Assembly (NCBI GenBank): GCA_019689695.1
Contig: JADGHA010000007.1
Coordinates: forward strand, 1-24,526
Direction of reading: 5' to 3'
DNA from: Micromonosporaceae bacterium
GTDB taxonomy: Bacteria > Actinomycetota > Actinomycetes > Mycobacteriales > Micromonosporaceae
Length of the DNA: 24,526 bases
Under the pieces are notes generated by a model. That model searched no databases and was not told the DNA's origin. It worked only from the letters and a program-made list of their open reading frames with translations. Position numbers and translations under genes: made by a program. Shown here in pieces: positions 17,342 through 24,526 of the stretch. The stretch's first letter is position 1; every line of letters begins with the position of its first letter.

Positions 17342-17386
17342 GGCGCCGGGATTTCACCATCCCGCGGGCGTGATCAGCGGAGCAAG

Positions 17387-17412
17387 GCGCCTTTCGTGAC
17401 GCGGAAAGGCGC
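17387..17412 (-). terminator. Hairpin after the aconitase X small-subunit gene
   Basis: Perfect 9-base arms GCGCCTTTC and GAAAGGCGC enclose an 8-base loop, starting seven bases past the stop at 17419. On the minus strand the trailing sequence is not a clear U-run, as is common for high-GC terminators; on the plus strand it is followed by GGCTTTT, but no plus-strand gene ends here. It separates the UGSC/aconitase X operon from the catabolic operon, which has its own control region. Confidence 0.6.
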
Positions 17413-17418
17413 GGCTTT

Positions 17419-17838
17419 TCATTCCGCGCCCGCCGGTACGACCTCGACGATTCCGTGGTCGGCGTCGATGCGTACCCAGTCGCCGGTGTTGATCACCTTC
17501 ACCGGATCGCGATCGAGGTCGGTGACGGTGGGAACGCGGGTCACCACCGCGCCGAGCGCGACCTTCGTCGTGGTCACCGTGTACAGCATGCCCAGCGGCG
17601 CGGTCCCCATCAGCCGGGTGGCCTGGAAGAAGCCGGACCAGCCCGACGAGCCCTTGGCGCCGGGGAACACCAGGATCTTGCCGGCGAACGATTGGCCGCA
17701 CAGTTCGTGCCGGCGCTCGATGATGGTGCCCGTCGCCGGGTCGATGCCACCCCAGCCGGAGATCGTCTGGTGCGAGACCAGCGCCTCTCCCTCGGCCACC
17801 CCGGGCACCACCGTCCGGCCGTGCAGGATCAGTCGCAT
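17419..17838 (-). CDS. Aconitase X small (swivel) subunit
   Basis: The protein has 139 residues and matches the swivelling-domain family (formerly DUF126): HGRTVVPGVAEGEALVS at the N-terminus, SGWGGIDPATGTI and the characteristic SFAGKILVFPGAKGSSG. It pairs with the large subunit to close over the active site. The subunits are on separate genes, as in the two-polypeptide aconitase X enzymes. Its ATG lies 10 bases inside the end of the large-subunit gene, so translation is probably coupled. It is the last gene of its operon. Confidence 0.9.
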   Translation of the reverse strand: MRLILHGRTVVPGVAEGEALVSHQTISGWGGIDPATGTIIERRHELCGQSFAGKILVFPGAKGSSGWSGFFQATRLMGTAPLGMLYTVTTTKVALGAVVTRVPTVTDLDRDPVKVINTGDWVRIDADHGIVEVVPAGAE

Positions 17839-19115
17839 CGCAACTCACCAGCCCACCGGCCGGTCACCGCCGCCTCGACGCAGTCCTCCAGCGTGCCGAA
17901 CCAGGCCTCGATGCCGAGGATCGCCGGCAGGTAGTGCGCCTGCTTCGCCGAGTCGGTGGCGAAGACCTTGGTGCCGGGCGGCGCGGCGCGGGACATCGCC
18001 GGGCACGAGTCGGTGAACAGGCGCGCGCCCGCCCGCTCGATGACCTCGGTGTAGCCGCTGCGGTCGGCGACCGCCTTGAGCGCCCGCGGCACCATGATCC
18101 ACATTTGCGTGCCGGAGTTCAGCCGGCGGCCGTCCAACGCCTTGGCCGCGCGGCGCACCTGCTCGATCGAGGCGTGCGGGCAGCCGAGCAGGACGAAGTC
18201 GACCTCGGTGTGCTGGCCCTGCGAGTTGAGTGCCTCGTACGTGCGGCGGCGCTCGCGTGGCCCGTACGGCACCGCCTCGGGCACCGGGCGCGGCCCGAAC
18301 GCGGCCTGCACCGTCGGCGCCTCCGGGGTGACCCCCGGGATGTGGTAGAGCTCGACGCCACCGGAGGAGGCGGCCGCGGCACCGAAGTGCTTCAGGTCTT
18401 CCAACTCCGGGACGGCCAGGTCGCCGACCACCACCGGCCGCGCCTCCTCGACCAGCTCGCCGACGAAGTAGCCGAGCAGGCCCCAGTCGAAAAAGTCCCG
18501 CACGGGTACGCGTACGTCGACCAGGTGGGTGCCGTAGCGGTTCTGCGTCAGGTGGTTGCCCCAGCAGGGGATCTTCCCGGTGAGGCTGGCCGCGCCGGTG
18601 GACGCCGTGCCCTCGCAGTTGGTCCGGGCTCCCAGCACGGAGTTGGCGTAGACCACGGCGGAGGATTCCATCCACGCCACGTGCTCGCCGCGCACCGGGA
18701 GGTTGCCGACCTGGTACGGCGTGCAGGTGGCGAGGATGGTGACGCCCTTGCGGCCGTAGAAGGCCTCGGCGTCGTCCTGCAGCCGGACGAACTGCTCCGG
18801 GTACGGCACGATCCCCGCCGCGTCGCCGCTGAAGCCCTGCTGCAGCTGGCAGGTGGCCACCCGCATCTGCGGGATTTCCAGGTCTTCGTCGCTGTCGAGG
18901 TTGATGACCGCGAACGCGCGATCCCAGCCGCCCTCGGCGACCAGCTTCGCCTTGACCGGGGAGGGTTGGGTCATCGTCCCCGCCACGTTCCTGACGTCAC
19001 ACAGGCGTTCGCAGTCCAGCGCCTCGCCGTAGCGCACGAGCAGGTCCATCGCGGCGGCGACCGCGGGCCCTTCGGCCCCGTCCAGCATCGCCTTCTCGTC
19101 ATCGGTCAACCGCAC
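17829..19115 (-). CDS. Aconitase X catalytic (large) subunit
   Basis: This 428-residue protein has the cysteine motifs of aconitase X: TCTPYQ (C131), TNCEG (C167), GCPHAS (C312) and DSCPA (C371). Some of these would bind the iron or iron-sulfur centre; which ones cannot be assigned here. Known family members dehydrate hydroxy acids: cis-3-hydroxyproline in bacteria and phosphomevalonate in archaea. No proline or mevalonate genes are nearby, so the substrate may be different. The start is a GTG at 19115 with GGAAGGAG upstream, 22 bases after the FAD enzyme. Its place behind a UGSC pair and an FAD oxidoreductase is unusual as far as I know. Confidence 0.9.
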   Translation of the reverse strand: MRLTDDEKAMLDGAEGPAVAAAMDLLVRYGEALDCERLCDVRNVAGTMTQPSPVKAKLVAEGGWDRAFAVINLDSDEDLEIPQMRVATCQLQQGFSGDAAGIVPYPEQFVRLQDDAEAFYGRKGVTILATCTPYQVGNLPVRGEHVAWMESSAVVYANSVLGARTNCEGTASTGAASLTGKIPCWGNHLTQNRYGTHLVDVRVPVRDFFDWGLLGYFVGELVEEARPVVVGDLAVPELEDLKHFGAAAASSGGVELYHIPGVTPEAPTVQAAFGPRPVPEAVPYGPRERRRTYEALNSQGQHTEVDFVLLGCPHASIEQVRRAAKALDGRRLNSGTQMWIMVPRALKAVADRSGYTEVIERAGARLFTDSCPAMSRAAPPGTKVFATDSAKQAHYLPAILGIEAWFGTLEDCVEAAVTGRWAGELRCD

Positions 19116-19137
19116 CGGCAGGCTCCTTCCCCGCGAC

Positions 19138-20424
19138 CTAGTCCACGTTCGCCGACAGCCGCTCCCGCAGCTCGCCGAGGTCGATGTCGTGCACGCTGCC
19201 CGCGCCCGCCAGGTCGAGGGCGTGGGCCGCGCCCGCGCCCATCGCCGCGCACGGTCCCATCACCCGGACACTGGACAGCGCCGCGGCGTCGCCGTCGACA
19301 CACCGGCCCGCCGCGACGAGGTTGTGCACGTCCGGCGGGGTCATGCTGCGCAGCGGGACATAGTGCACGTGGTCGGCCTCGAACATCTCCCACACGTATC
19401 CCTCGGGCCGGTCGTGCAGCTCGATCGGCCACGCGGTCCGCGCGACCGAATCCTCGAACCGGACCCCGGTCCGGACCTCGTCGAGCGTCAGCTGATGTCG
19501 CGACGCGATCCACCGGGTCTGCCGGCGGCCCGGGAACCCGTACGCGCGCACCCGGGCGTTGCCGAACGCCTTCGGGAACTCGGTGCGGAGGAAGTGCACC
19601 ACGCGGTCGGCCTGCGCCCTGCCCTCCAGCTGCGCCTGCGACGCGCGGACCGGATCCAGCGGCGCCTCGATGTGGGTCATGTTCATCACCGCGATGTTGC
19701 GACCCGGGAAGAAGAACGCCAGGCCGTCGTGGCGCACCAGGCCGTACTCCTCGGCTTTGGCGGCGATCCGGTCGGACAGCTCGGTGTGGTCGGGCCGGTA
19801 CCTCTCGTCGAGGTGTTCGAGGACGATCTGCTGCGAGCCGTAGATCGTCCGCTCGGGGATCCGGCAGGGCAGACCGGCTTCCCACGCCAGCGACGCATCG
19901 CCGGTGGCGTCGACGAACCCGGTCGCGCCGACGGTCACCGTGCCGTAGCGCGTGGCCAGCACCACCGAGCGCACCCTGCCCTCCCGCACGTCGACGCTCT
20001 GGATGGCAGCGCCGAGGATCACCTGTACCCCGAGGGAGCGGATCTTCTCCTCCAGCCACCGGCCGAGCCGTACCTCGTCGTACTGCACGGTGATCGTGTG
20101 GCCCCGGTTGAAGTGCAGGTCACCCGTCGGGCCGAGGTCGGCGAAGATGTCGTCGAACAGGCTGTGGGTCAGCTGCCGGTAATCCGGCGCGTTGCCGAAC
20201 ACGCCGCAGAACAGCCCGATCAGCGAGTTGACCATCTGGCCCCCGAGGACCGGGAGGGCGTCGACCAGCACCACCTCGCGACCGAGCTGCGCGCTCTCGA
20301 TGGCCGCGGACACGCCCGCGACACCGGCGCCGAGTACGCACACATCGCCGGTGACCTCATGGACGCTCGGCACGGCCGGCCGGGTCACCGTATTGATCTT
20401 CAACTCGGTCAGCGGGTGCGGCAT
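19138..20424 (-). CDS. FAD-dependent oxidoreductase
   Basis: This 428-residue protein has an N-terminal dinucleotide-binding motif VLGAGVAGVSAA (GxGxxG at 32-37) ending in the acidic VVLVD. GGQMVNSLIGLFCG, GFVDATGDASLAWEAG and a C-terminal NLVAAGRCVDGDAAAL-to-VMGPCAAMG region follow. This is the pattern of the FAD_oxidored (PF12831) family. There is no signal peptide or membrane segment. GAGGTGA stands just before the ATG at 20424, overlapping the end of the UGSC partner gene, from which it is separated by four bases. It would oxidise or reduce an organic substrate or pass electrons to or from the UGSC proteins; both are inference. The specific reaction is unknown. Confidence 0.88.
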   Translation of the reverse strand: MPHPLTELKINTVTRPAVPSVHEVTGDVCVLGAGVAGVSAAIESAQLGREVVLVDALPVLGGQMVNSLIGLFCGVFGNAPDYRQLTHSLFDDIFADLGPTGDLHFNRGHTITVQYDEVRLGRWLEEKIRSLGVQVILGAAIQSVDVREGRVRSVVLATRYGTVTVGATGFVDATGDASLAWEAGLPCRIPERTIYGSQQIVLEHLDERYRPDHTELSDRIAAKAEEYGLVRHDGLAFFFPGRNIAVMNMTHIEAPLDPVRASQAQLEGRAQADRVVHFLRTEFPKAFGNARVRAYGFPGRRQTRWIASRHQLTLDEVRTGVRFEDSVARTAWPIELHDRPEGYVWEMFEADHVHYVPLRSMTPPDVHNLVAAGRCVDGDAAALSSVRVMGPCAAMGAGAAHALDLAGAGSVHDIDLGELRERLSANVD

Positions 20425-20428
20425 CGCG

Positions 20429-21472
20429 TCACCTCACGCCTTCCACCGGGACGGCCTGCCCGGACCACAGGCCGAAGACCCGCACCACCATGGACATCGC
20501 CGCGTTGCGGGAACCGGCCACCATCACCGGCACGTGCTGCGGCGAGGGCAGGATCGGCTCGAACGTCTCGTCGTCCGGATCGGTTGTGCCATCGGCGAAG
20601 CGGACGCCGTTCTCCCCCACCCCGTCCTTGCCGGCGCGGCGCAGCTGCGCCCGGGTCCGTCCACAGTGCTCGACCAGCCAGGCCTGGACGTCTTCCCGGC
20701 TGAACCCCGACTTGCCGAGCAACTGGGCGTGTTCCGGGCCGAAGACCACGCCGGCCGAGGTGTCCCGGAAGATCAGGGAGCCGGTGCGGGAGATGGTGTC
20801 CGCGATATCCCACAGGACCTGCTCCGGGTCCTGGGTGTGCCGGTTGTCCACGAACTCACACGTGCGCAACAGCATCGCGCTCACCGCGCTGGTGCCCTCG
20901 GGCTGCCCGGCCGCGACCGCCAGCGGCGGCCACGGGCTCTCCTCCTCGTTCTCGCCCAGGCAGATCGACCACCGTCCGGGCAGGCCCTGGGTGGCCTGCT
21001 CCAGCACGCCGGGCAGGATCCCGTAGACGTTGCGGACGATCAGTCCGATCGCCCGCGCCACTGTCGCGTTGGGACGGTACCCCGGCCCGAAGACGCCACC
21101 GCCGCAGTTGAACCCGAGCCGGGTCCGGACCGGACCGTTGACCACGATCAGCGGCGCCGGCCCGCTGGTGCTCTGCCAGCCGCCGCCACCCGCCGCCCGG
21201 TCCCGCATCAGCGCCTCCCAGGCGGCCAGCACCACCGGGAAGTACTCCGGCCGGCAGCCGGCCATCGCCGCGTTGATCGCGGCGAGCTCGACCGTGCATT
21301 CCCGGTCGACCTGCTTGTTGCGGCCGATGACCTCCTTTGGCGAGCGGCGGGTCTGCGCGAGGAACGCGTCGACGAGCGGGCGCGATGCCGGCACCACCGG
21401 CAGCCCGTCCGACCAGCCCTGGTCGTAGCAGTACTCGATCGCCGCCTGCGCGTTGTCGGGGTCGAGGGTCAC
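20429..21472 (-). CDS. UGSC-module partner protein, copy 2 (complete)
   Basis: The complete copy has 347 residues from a GTG at 21472 that overlaps the UGSC stop as GTGA. The motifs match copy 1 (1-937): GWSDGLPVVP (19-28), REC (57-59), AGCRPEYFPVV, the GGGWQSTSGPAP stretch, NCGGGVFGPG, CLGENEEESPW and TCEFVDNRHTQ. The first ~60 residues align to copy 1 without gaps after a 14-residue offset. The C-terminal part, missing from copy 1 in this window, contains DETFEPILPSPQHVPVMVAG. Both copies follow a UGSC gene with overlapping start and stop, so the two proteins probably work together. I know of no established function. Conserved cysteines at REC, AGC, NC, C(I/L)GENEE and TCE are candidates for active-site or metal or thiol chemistry. 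Confidence 0.87.
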   Translation of the reverse strand: MTLDPDNAQAAIEYCYDQGWSDGLPVVPASRPLVDAFLAQTRRSPKEVIGRNKQVDRECTVELAAINAAMAGCRPEYFPVVLAAWEALMRDRAAGGGGWQSTSGPAPLIVVNGPVRTRLGFNCGGGVFGPGYRPNATVARAIGLIVRNVYGILPGVLEQATQGLPGRWSICLGENEEESPWPPLAVAAGQPEGTSAVSAMLLRTCEFVDNRHTQDPEQVLWDIADTISRTGSLIFRDTSAGVVFGPEHAQLLGKSGFSREDVQAWLVEHCGRTRAQLRRAGKDGVGENGVRFADGTTDPDDETFEPILPSPQHVPVMVAGSRNAAMSMVVRVFGLWSGQAVPVEGVR

Positions 21473-22008
21473 CCCTGGCCTCCGGCCAGGATCTCCACGA
21501 CCTGGGGCAGCGTCTCCTCCGCGCGCTTGCGTACCTCGTCCGGGGTGAGCACGGCGACCGGATGCGCGGTGGTCGCGTAGCGGTAGCCTGGGGCACCCCG
21601 CAGCGCGGCCATCGCGTCGGCGGTCACCGCGAACGCGTCGGTGCAGATCACCGCGGCCGGGATCCCGCGCCGTTCGAAGGCGACGCCGTCGGCGACCGCG
21701 GAGCCGCTGCACGAGCCGCAGTCGCCCACACCGATCACCACCGCCTGGCAGCTGCCGGCGATCTCCTCGAGCAGCTCGTCGGGCACCGGGAGGGCGAACG
21801 CCCGCTTGGTGCGGGCCAGCACGCCGGCCGCGCCGTACCGGTCGACCAGCAGCCGGCCCAGCTCCTCGAGGAACAGCGCGGCGTTGTGCTTGGTGTTCTC
21901 CAGCAGCCCGATGGTGGCGCCTTCGAGGCGGGCCCGCGGCGACGCGAGCGCGACGCCCAGCCGGGCGCCGGCGGCTCCCCCGGTCGGGTCGAGTATCGCG
22001 TTGACCAT
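21469..22008 (-). CDS. UGSC-family protein, cysteine version, copy 2
   Basis: The protein is 179 residues from the ATG at 22008. GVGDCGSCSGSAVADG places CGSC at residues 97-100, the same numbering as copy 1, with cysteine codons only. The N-terminus has LDPTGG and GLLENTKHNA, as in the family. A longer frame from 22182 exists, but its extra residues are proline/arginine-rich and include the palindrome region, so I rejected it. The ribosome binding site is weak. It is the first gene of the UGSC/partner/FAD/aconitase X operon and faces the molybdopterin enzyme across a 192-base control region. The role is unknown; a dithiol redox or thiol-transfer reaction is possible. Confidence 0.85.
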   Translation of the reverse strand: MVNAILDPTGGAAGARLGVALASPRARLEGATIGLLENTKHNAALFLEELGRLLVDRYGAAGVLARTKRAFALPVPDELLEEIAGSCQAVVIGVGDCGSCSGSAVADGVAFERRGIPAAVICTDAFAVTADAMAALRGAPGYRYATTAHPVAVLTPDEVRKRAEETLPQVVEILAGGQG

Positions 22009-22048
22009 AACGTCCAGCCTGGCGGCTGACCGGGGGCGGGCGCACCGC

Positions 22049-22069
22049 GGCTTCCGCCTGCCGGAAGCC
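22049..22069. promoter_or_regulatory. Palindrome in UGSC copy 2/molybdoenzyme control region (candidate operator, type B)
   Basis: Arms GGCTTCCG and CGGAAGCC pair perfectly around a 5-base centre. The inner 17 bases, CTTCCGCCTGCCGGAAG (22051-22067), match the site at 7117-7133 at 15 of 17 positions. It lies about 43-59 bases upstream of the UGSC copy 2 start. Two tandem CCGGCTG copies follow at 22074-22087. Confidence 0.55.
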
Positions 22070-22142
22070 CGGTCCGGCTGCCGGCTGCCGAAGTCCGGTG
22101 CATCGTGCGCCTGCGGAAGGCCCGATCCGTACCGGCTCGTCC

Positions 22143-22159
22143 CTTCCGGCCGGTGGAAA
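22143..22159. promoter_or_regulatory. Degenerate second copy of the CTTCC-N7-GGAA site
   Basis: CTTCCGGCCGGTGGAAA has the same spacing as the site at 22051-22067 but weaker outer pairing. It sits just upstream of the candidate molybdoenzyme promoter, so it could be a second binding site in the same control region. It may also be chance in GC-rich DNA. Confidence 0.3.
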
Positions 22160-22165
22160 CGGTAC

Positions 22166-22195
22166 TTCCCGTGCCCGATCACGCCGGCTTAAGGT
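22166..22195 (+). promoter_or_regulatory. Candidate leaderless promoter of the molybdopterin-subunit gene
   Basis: TAAGGT at 22190-22195 fits TANNNT and ends five bases before the ATG at 22201, so the message would start at or next to the start codon. A weak -35 (TTCCCG, 22166-22171) lies 18 bases upstream. The same bases could be read as a poor ribosome binding site (AAGG); a leaderless start is the better fit. Confidence 0.4.
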
Positions 22196-22200
22196 TTGCC

Positions 22201-24468
22201 ATGGCCATTGTCGGGACCCGCATGACCCGCGTCGAGGACCACCGGCTGCTGACCGGAGCCGCGACGTACGTGGACAACCTGCGCCTGCCGGAGCTGGCCG
22301 GCGCGGCGTTCGTGACCTTCGTCCGCAGCCCGATCGCGCACGCCCGCATCACGCACATCGACACCGCGCAGGCTCGCGCGGCGCGCGGCGTGGTGGCGGT
22401 GTACACCGCCGCGGACATCGACGTGCCGCCGATGGGCACCCCACCGATGCTCACCAACGGCGCCGCGATGGCGCGGCCGTGCCTGGCCAAGGACGTCGTC
22501 CGGTTCGCCGGCGAGGCGGTCGCGGTCGTGGTGGCCGAGGACCGCGCCGCCGCCGCGGACGCGGCCGGGCTGGTGGATGTGGAGTACGACCCGCTGCCCG
22601 CCGTCGTCTCCGTCGAGGACGCCCTCGCCGGCCGGACACTGCTGTTCCCGGAGGCCGGCACCAACCTCGCCCACGAGGCCGGCGAGCTCTCCGCCGCCGA
22701 CCCCTTCGCCGACTGCGAGGTGGTGGTGACCCGGGAGATCACCAACCAGCGGCTGGCGCCGGTGCCGATGGAGACACGGGCCGCCGCGTGCGTGCCGGAC
22801 GGCGAGGGCGGGCTGGTGCTGTGGCTGTCCACCCAATGCCCGCACGCGGTCCGGGACGACATGACCCGGCAGCTCGGTCTGCTCCCCGGCCAGCTTCGCG
22901 TCATCGCGCCGGACGTCGGCGGTGGTTTCGGCGGCAAGATTCCCAGCGAGGTCGACTACACCGTGCTGTGCTGGATCGTGCGCCAGCTCGGCCGCCCGGT
23001 GCGCTGGATGGAGACCCGCAGCGAGACCATGCTCACCATGAACCACGGGCGCGGCCAGCGCCAGCGGGTGACCATCGGTGGCCGCCGCGACGGCACGGTC
23101 TCGGCGTACCGGCTGGACATCCTGGCCGACGCGGGCGCCTATCCGCACACGGCCTGGCTGCCCAGCGCCACGGTCTGGATGGCCACCGGCGCGTACGGGA
23201 TCCCGCGCGTGGAGGCGCGGGCGCGCTGCGTGGTCACGAACACCACCCCGATGGGTGCCTACCGCGGGGCCGGGCGACCGGAGGCGATCGCCGCCATCGA
23301 GCGCGCCATCGACCTGTTCGCCGCCGAGATCGGCATGGACCCGGCGGACGTGCGGCGCCGGAACCTGTTGCGGCCCGAGGCCTTCCCGTACCAGACACCG
23401 ACCGGCATGGAGTACGACAGCGGTGACTACCCGGCGGCGCTGGAGCAGGTGCTGGCCGCGGCGGACTACCCCGGGCTGCGGGCCGAGCAGGCCCGCCGCC
23501 GCGCCGCCGGCGACCACCGCCAGCTCGGCATCGGCCTGTCGTGCTACGTCGAGGTCACCGGCCTGGGCGGGGAGGAGCACGGCAAGATCACGATGGACGC
23601 GGACGGCGCGGTCACCGCGTACGTCGGCACCACGCCGCAGGGCCAGGGGCACGCCACCACGCTCTCCATGATCATCGCAGACCGGCTCGGCGTGCCGCCG
23701 GAGCAGGTCTCCGTCCGGCACACCGACACCGGCTCGCTCGACCAGGGCGGCGGCACGTTCGGCTCCCGGTCGCTGCAACTGGGCGGCTCGGTCGTGCACG
23801 AGGCGACGCAGCGGTTGTGCGACGACGCCCTCCCGCTCGCCGCGGCCGCGCTCGAGGCCGACGAGCGCGACGTCGTCCTCGACCGCGAGTCCGGCCGCTG
23901 GCGGGCCGCCGGTGACCCGGCGCGGGAGATCAGCTGGGCCGAGCTGGTGCGCCGGTCGCGACCTGGCGGGTCGTTCTCGGTCGAGGTCAAGTACGCCCTG
24001 CCGAAGCTGACCTTCTCGTACGGCACGCATCTGGCGCTGGTCGAGGTGGACACCGAGACCGGCCAGGTGAAGCTGGTCCGGTTCATCGGGGTGGACGACG
24101 CCGGCCGCCTCATCAACCCGCTGCTCGCCGAGGGACAGCGGCACGGCGGCATCGCCCAGGGCATCGCGCAGGCGCTCTACGAGGAGATGCGCTACGACGA
24201 GGACGGGAACCCGGTCACCGCCACGCTGGCCGACTACACCGTGCCCTCCGCGGCCGACCTGCCCGGCTTCGAGCTGCTGACCCGGGAGACGCCCACACCG
24301 CACAACCCGTTGGGCGCCAAGGGAATCGGCGAGGCGGGGACGATCGGCGCCGCGCCCGCGGTGCAGAACGCGGTCATCGACGCCGTGTCGCACCTGGGCG
24401 TACGCCACATCGACATGCCGCTCACCCCGGAACGGGTCTGGCAGGCGATCAAGGAGGCCACCAGCTGA
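22201..24468 (+). CDS. Xanthine dehydrogenase/form II CoxL-type molybdopterin-binding subunit
   Basis: This 755-residue large subunit of a molybdenum hydroxylase has IGTR-type N-terminal motifs (IVGTRMTRVEDHRLLTGAA), GGGFGGK (240-246), AYRGAGR (353-359), QGQGH (480-484) and KGIGEAG with the likely catalytic E711. AYRGAGR marks the form II group and argues against true CO dehydrogenase, which has a cysteine-containing AYxCSFR. Members hydroxylate aldehydes or N-heterocycles using water, with FAD and [2Fe-2S] partner subunits. Those partners are not in the window; they may follow after 24510, where a GTG and an ATG are seen just before the right edge. It is divergent from the UGSC copy 2 operon, so the two may be co-regulated. 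Confidence 0.92.
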   Translation: MAIVGTRMTRVEDHRLLTGAATYVDNLRLPELAGAAFVTFVRSPIAHARITHIDTAQARAARGVVAVYTAADIDVPPMGTPPMLTNGAAMARPCLAKDVVRFAGEAVAVVVAEDRAAAADAAGLVDVEYDPLPAVVSVEDALAGRTLLFPEAGTNLAHEAGELSAADPFADCEVVVTREITNQRLAPVPMETRAAACVPDGEGGLVLWLSTQCPHAVRDDMTRQLGLLPGQLRVIAPDVGGGFGGKIPSEVDYTVLCWIVRQLGRPVRWMETRSETMLTMNHGRGQRQRVTIGGRRDGTVSAYRLDILADAGAYPHTAWLPSATVWMATGAYGIPRVEARARCVVTNTTPMGAYRGAGRPEAIAAIERAIDLFAAEIGMDPADVRRRNLLRPEAFPYQTPTGMEYDSGDYPAALEQVLAAADYPGLRAEQARRRAAGDHRQLGIGLSCYVEVTGLGGEEHGKITMDADGAVTAYVGTTPQGQGHATTLSMIIADRLGVPPEQVSVRHTDTGSLDQGGGTFGSRSLQLGGSVVHEATQRLCDDALPLAAAALEADERDVVLDRESGRWRAAGDPAREISWAELVRRSRPGGSFSVEVKYALPKLTFSYGTHLALVEVDTETGQVKLVRFIGVDDAGRLINPLLAEGQRHGGIAQGIAQALYEEMRYDEDGNPVTATLADYTVPSAADLPGFELLTRETPTPHNPLGAKGIGEAGTIGAAPAVQNAVIDAVSHLGVRHIDMPLTPERVWQAIKEATS

Positions 24469-24473
24469 TCCAC

Positions 24474-24507
24474 CCCGGCGCCGCCCGCGCTACCCGGCGC
24501 CGCCCGC
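24474..24507 (+). repeat. Short direct repeat after the molybdoenzyme gene
   Basis: CCCGGCGCCGCCCGC occurs at 24474-24488 and again at 24493-24507, a 19-base period. It lies between the stop at 24468 and the right edge. The repeat is very GC-rich and may have no function. A possible start of a further gene (GTG at 24512 or ATG at 24521) follows. Confidence 0.4.
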
Positions 24508-24526
24508 CCGCGTGTCGATCATGAGG

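Noticed and set aside
17387..17412. Hairpin as terminator of a plus-strand gene, because TTTT follows on that strand
   Set aside because: No plus-strand gene with family motifs ends here. The hairpin directly follows a minus-strand stop.
17934..20093. 719-codon plus-strand open frame opposite aconitase X and the FAD enzyme
   Set aside because: It is arginine/proline-rich and without domains. The minus-strand genes have full family motifs.
22105..22200. Longer N-terminus for the molybdopterin subunit from an ATG at 22105
   Set aside because: The added residues are basic and proline-rich, and family homology begins at the ATG at 22201. The candidate -10 and palindrome would fall in coding sequence.
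22201..24468. Aerobic CO dehydrogenase large subunit
   Set aside because: The active-site loop reads AYRGAGR, not the cysteine-containing AYxCSFR of true CO dehydrogenase.

Overview
The window is high-GC DNA (roughly 70% by eye) with densely packed genes, many GTG starts and 1- or 4-base stop/start overlaps. Gene types include an F420-type luciferase-like oxidoreductase, NDMA-dependent alcohol dehydrogenases, an IclR regulator and a form II CoxL-like hydroxylase subunit. Together these point to an actinomycete (Pseudonocardiaceae- or Micromonosporaceae-like), but the genus cannot be fixed from the sequence. I see no tRNA, rRNA, CRISPR array, insertion sequence or phage gene. No gap between genes exceeds about 230 bases.

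Layout. (1) Positions 1-7014, minus strand: one operon reading lipoprotein solute-binding protein, two permeases, two ATPases (peptide/opine/nickel-type ABC importer), then a small UGSC-family protein with a CGSC motif and a larger conserved partner protein that runs off the left edge. (2) Positions 7015-9142: a divergent control region, then on the plus strand an SDR dehydrogenase and an IclR-family regulator. (3) Positions 9126-17300, minus strand: a seven-gene catabolic operon reading NDMA-type alcohol dehydrogenase, aldehyde dehydrogenase, F420-type LLM oxidoreductase, a second NDMA-type alcohol dehydrogenase closely related to the first, PaaK-like acyl/aryl-CoA ligase, zinc dehydrogenase and an ACMSD-like amidohydrolase. 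(4) Positions 17387-22008, minus strand: a second UGSC protein plus its partner, an FAD-dependent oxidoreductase, and the large and small subunits of aconitase X, closed by a hairpin. (5) Positions 22009-24468: a divergent control region and a plus-strand xanthine dehydrogenase/form II CoxL-type molybdopterin subunit.

How it may work (inference). The importer would bring in an organic substrate. The molybdenum hydroxylase, dehydrogenases, aldehyde dehydrogenase, CoA ligase, amidohydrolase and aconitase X (dehydration of a hydroxy acid) look like successive steps of a catabolic route whose substrate I cannot name. The most unusual element is the two-gene UGSC/partner module, present twice: once attached to the importer and once attached to the FAD enzyme and aconitase X. 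I know of no established function for this pair.

Regulation. Two palindrome types recur in the control regions. CTTCC-N7-GGAAG lies in both divergent regions (7117-7133 and 22051-22067). GGTGA-N6-TCACC lies upstream of the importer operon and of the catabolic operon (7055-7070 and 17326-17341). They tie the three minus-strand operons into what may be one regulon, with the local IclR protein as one candidate regulator.
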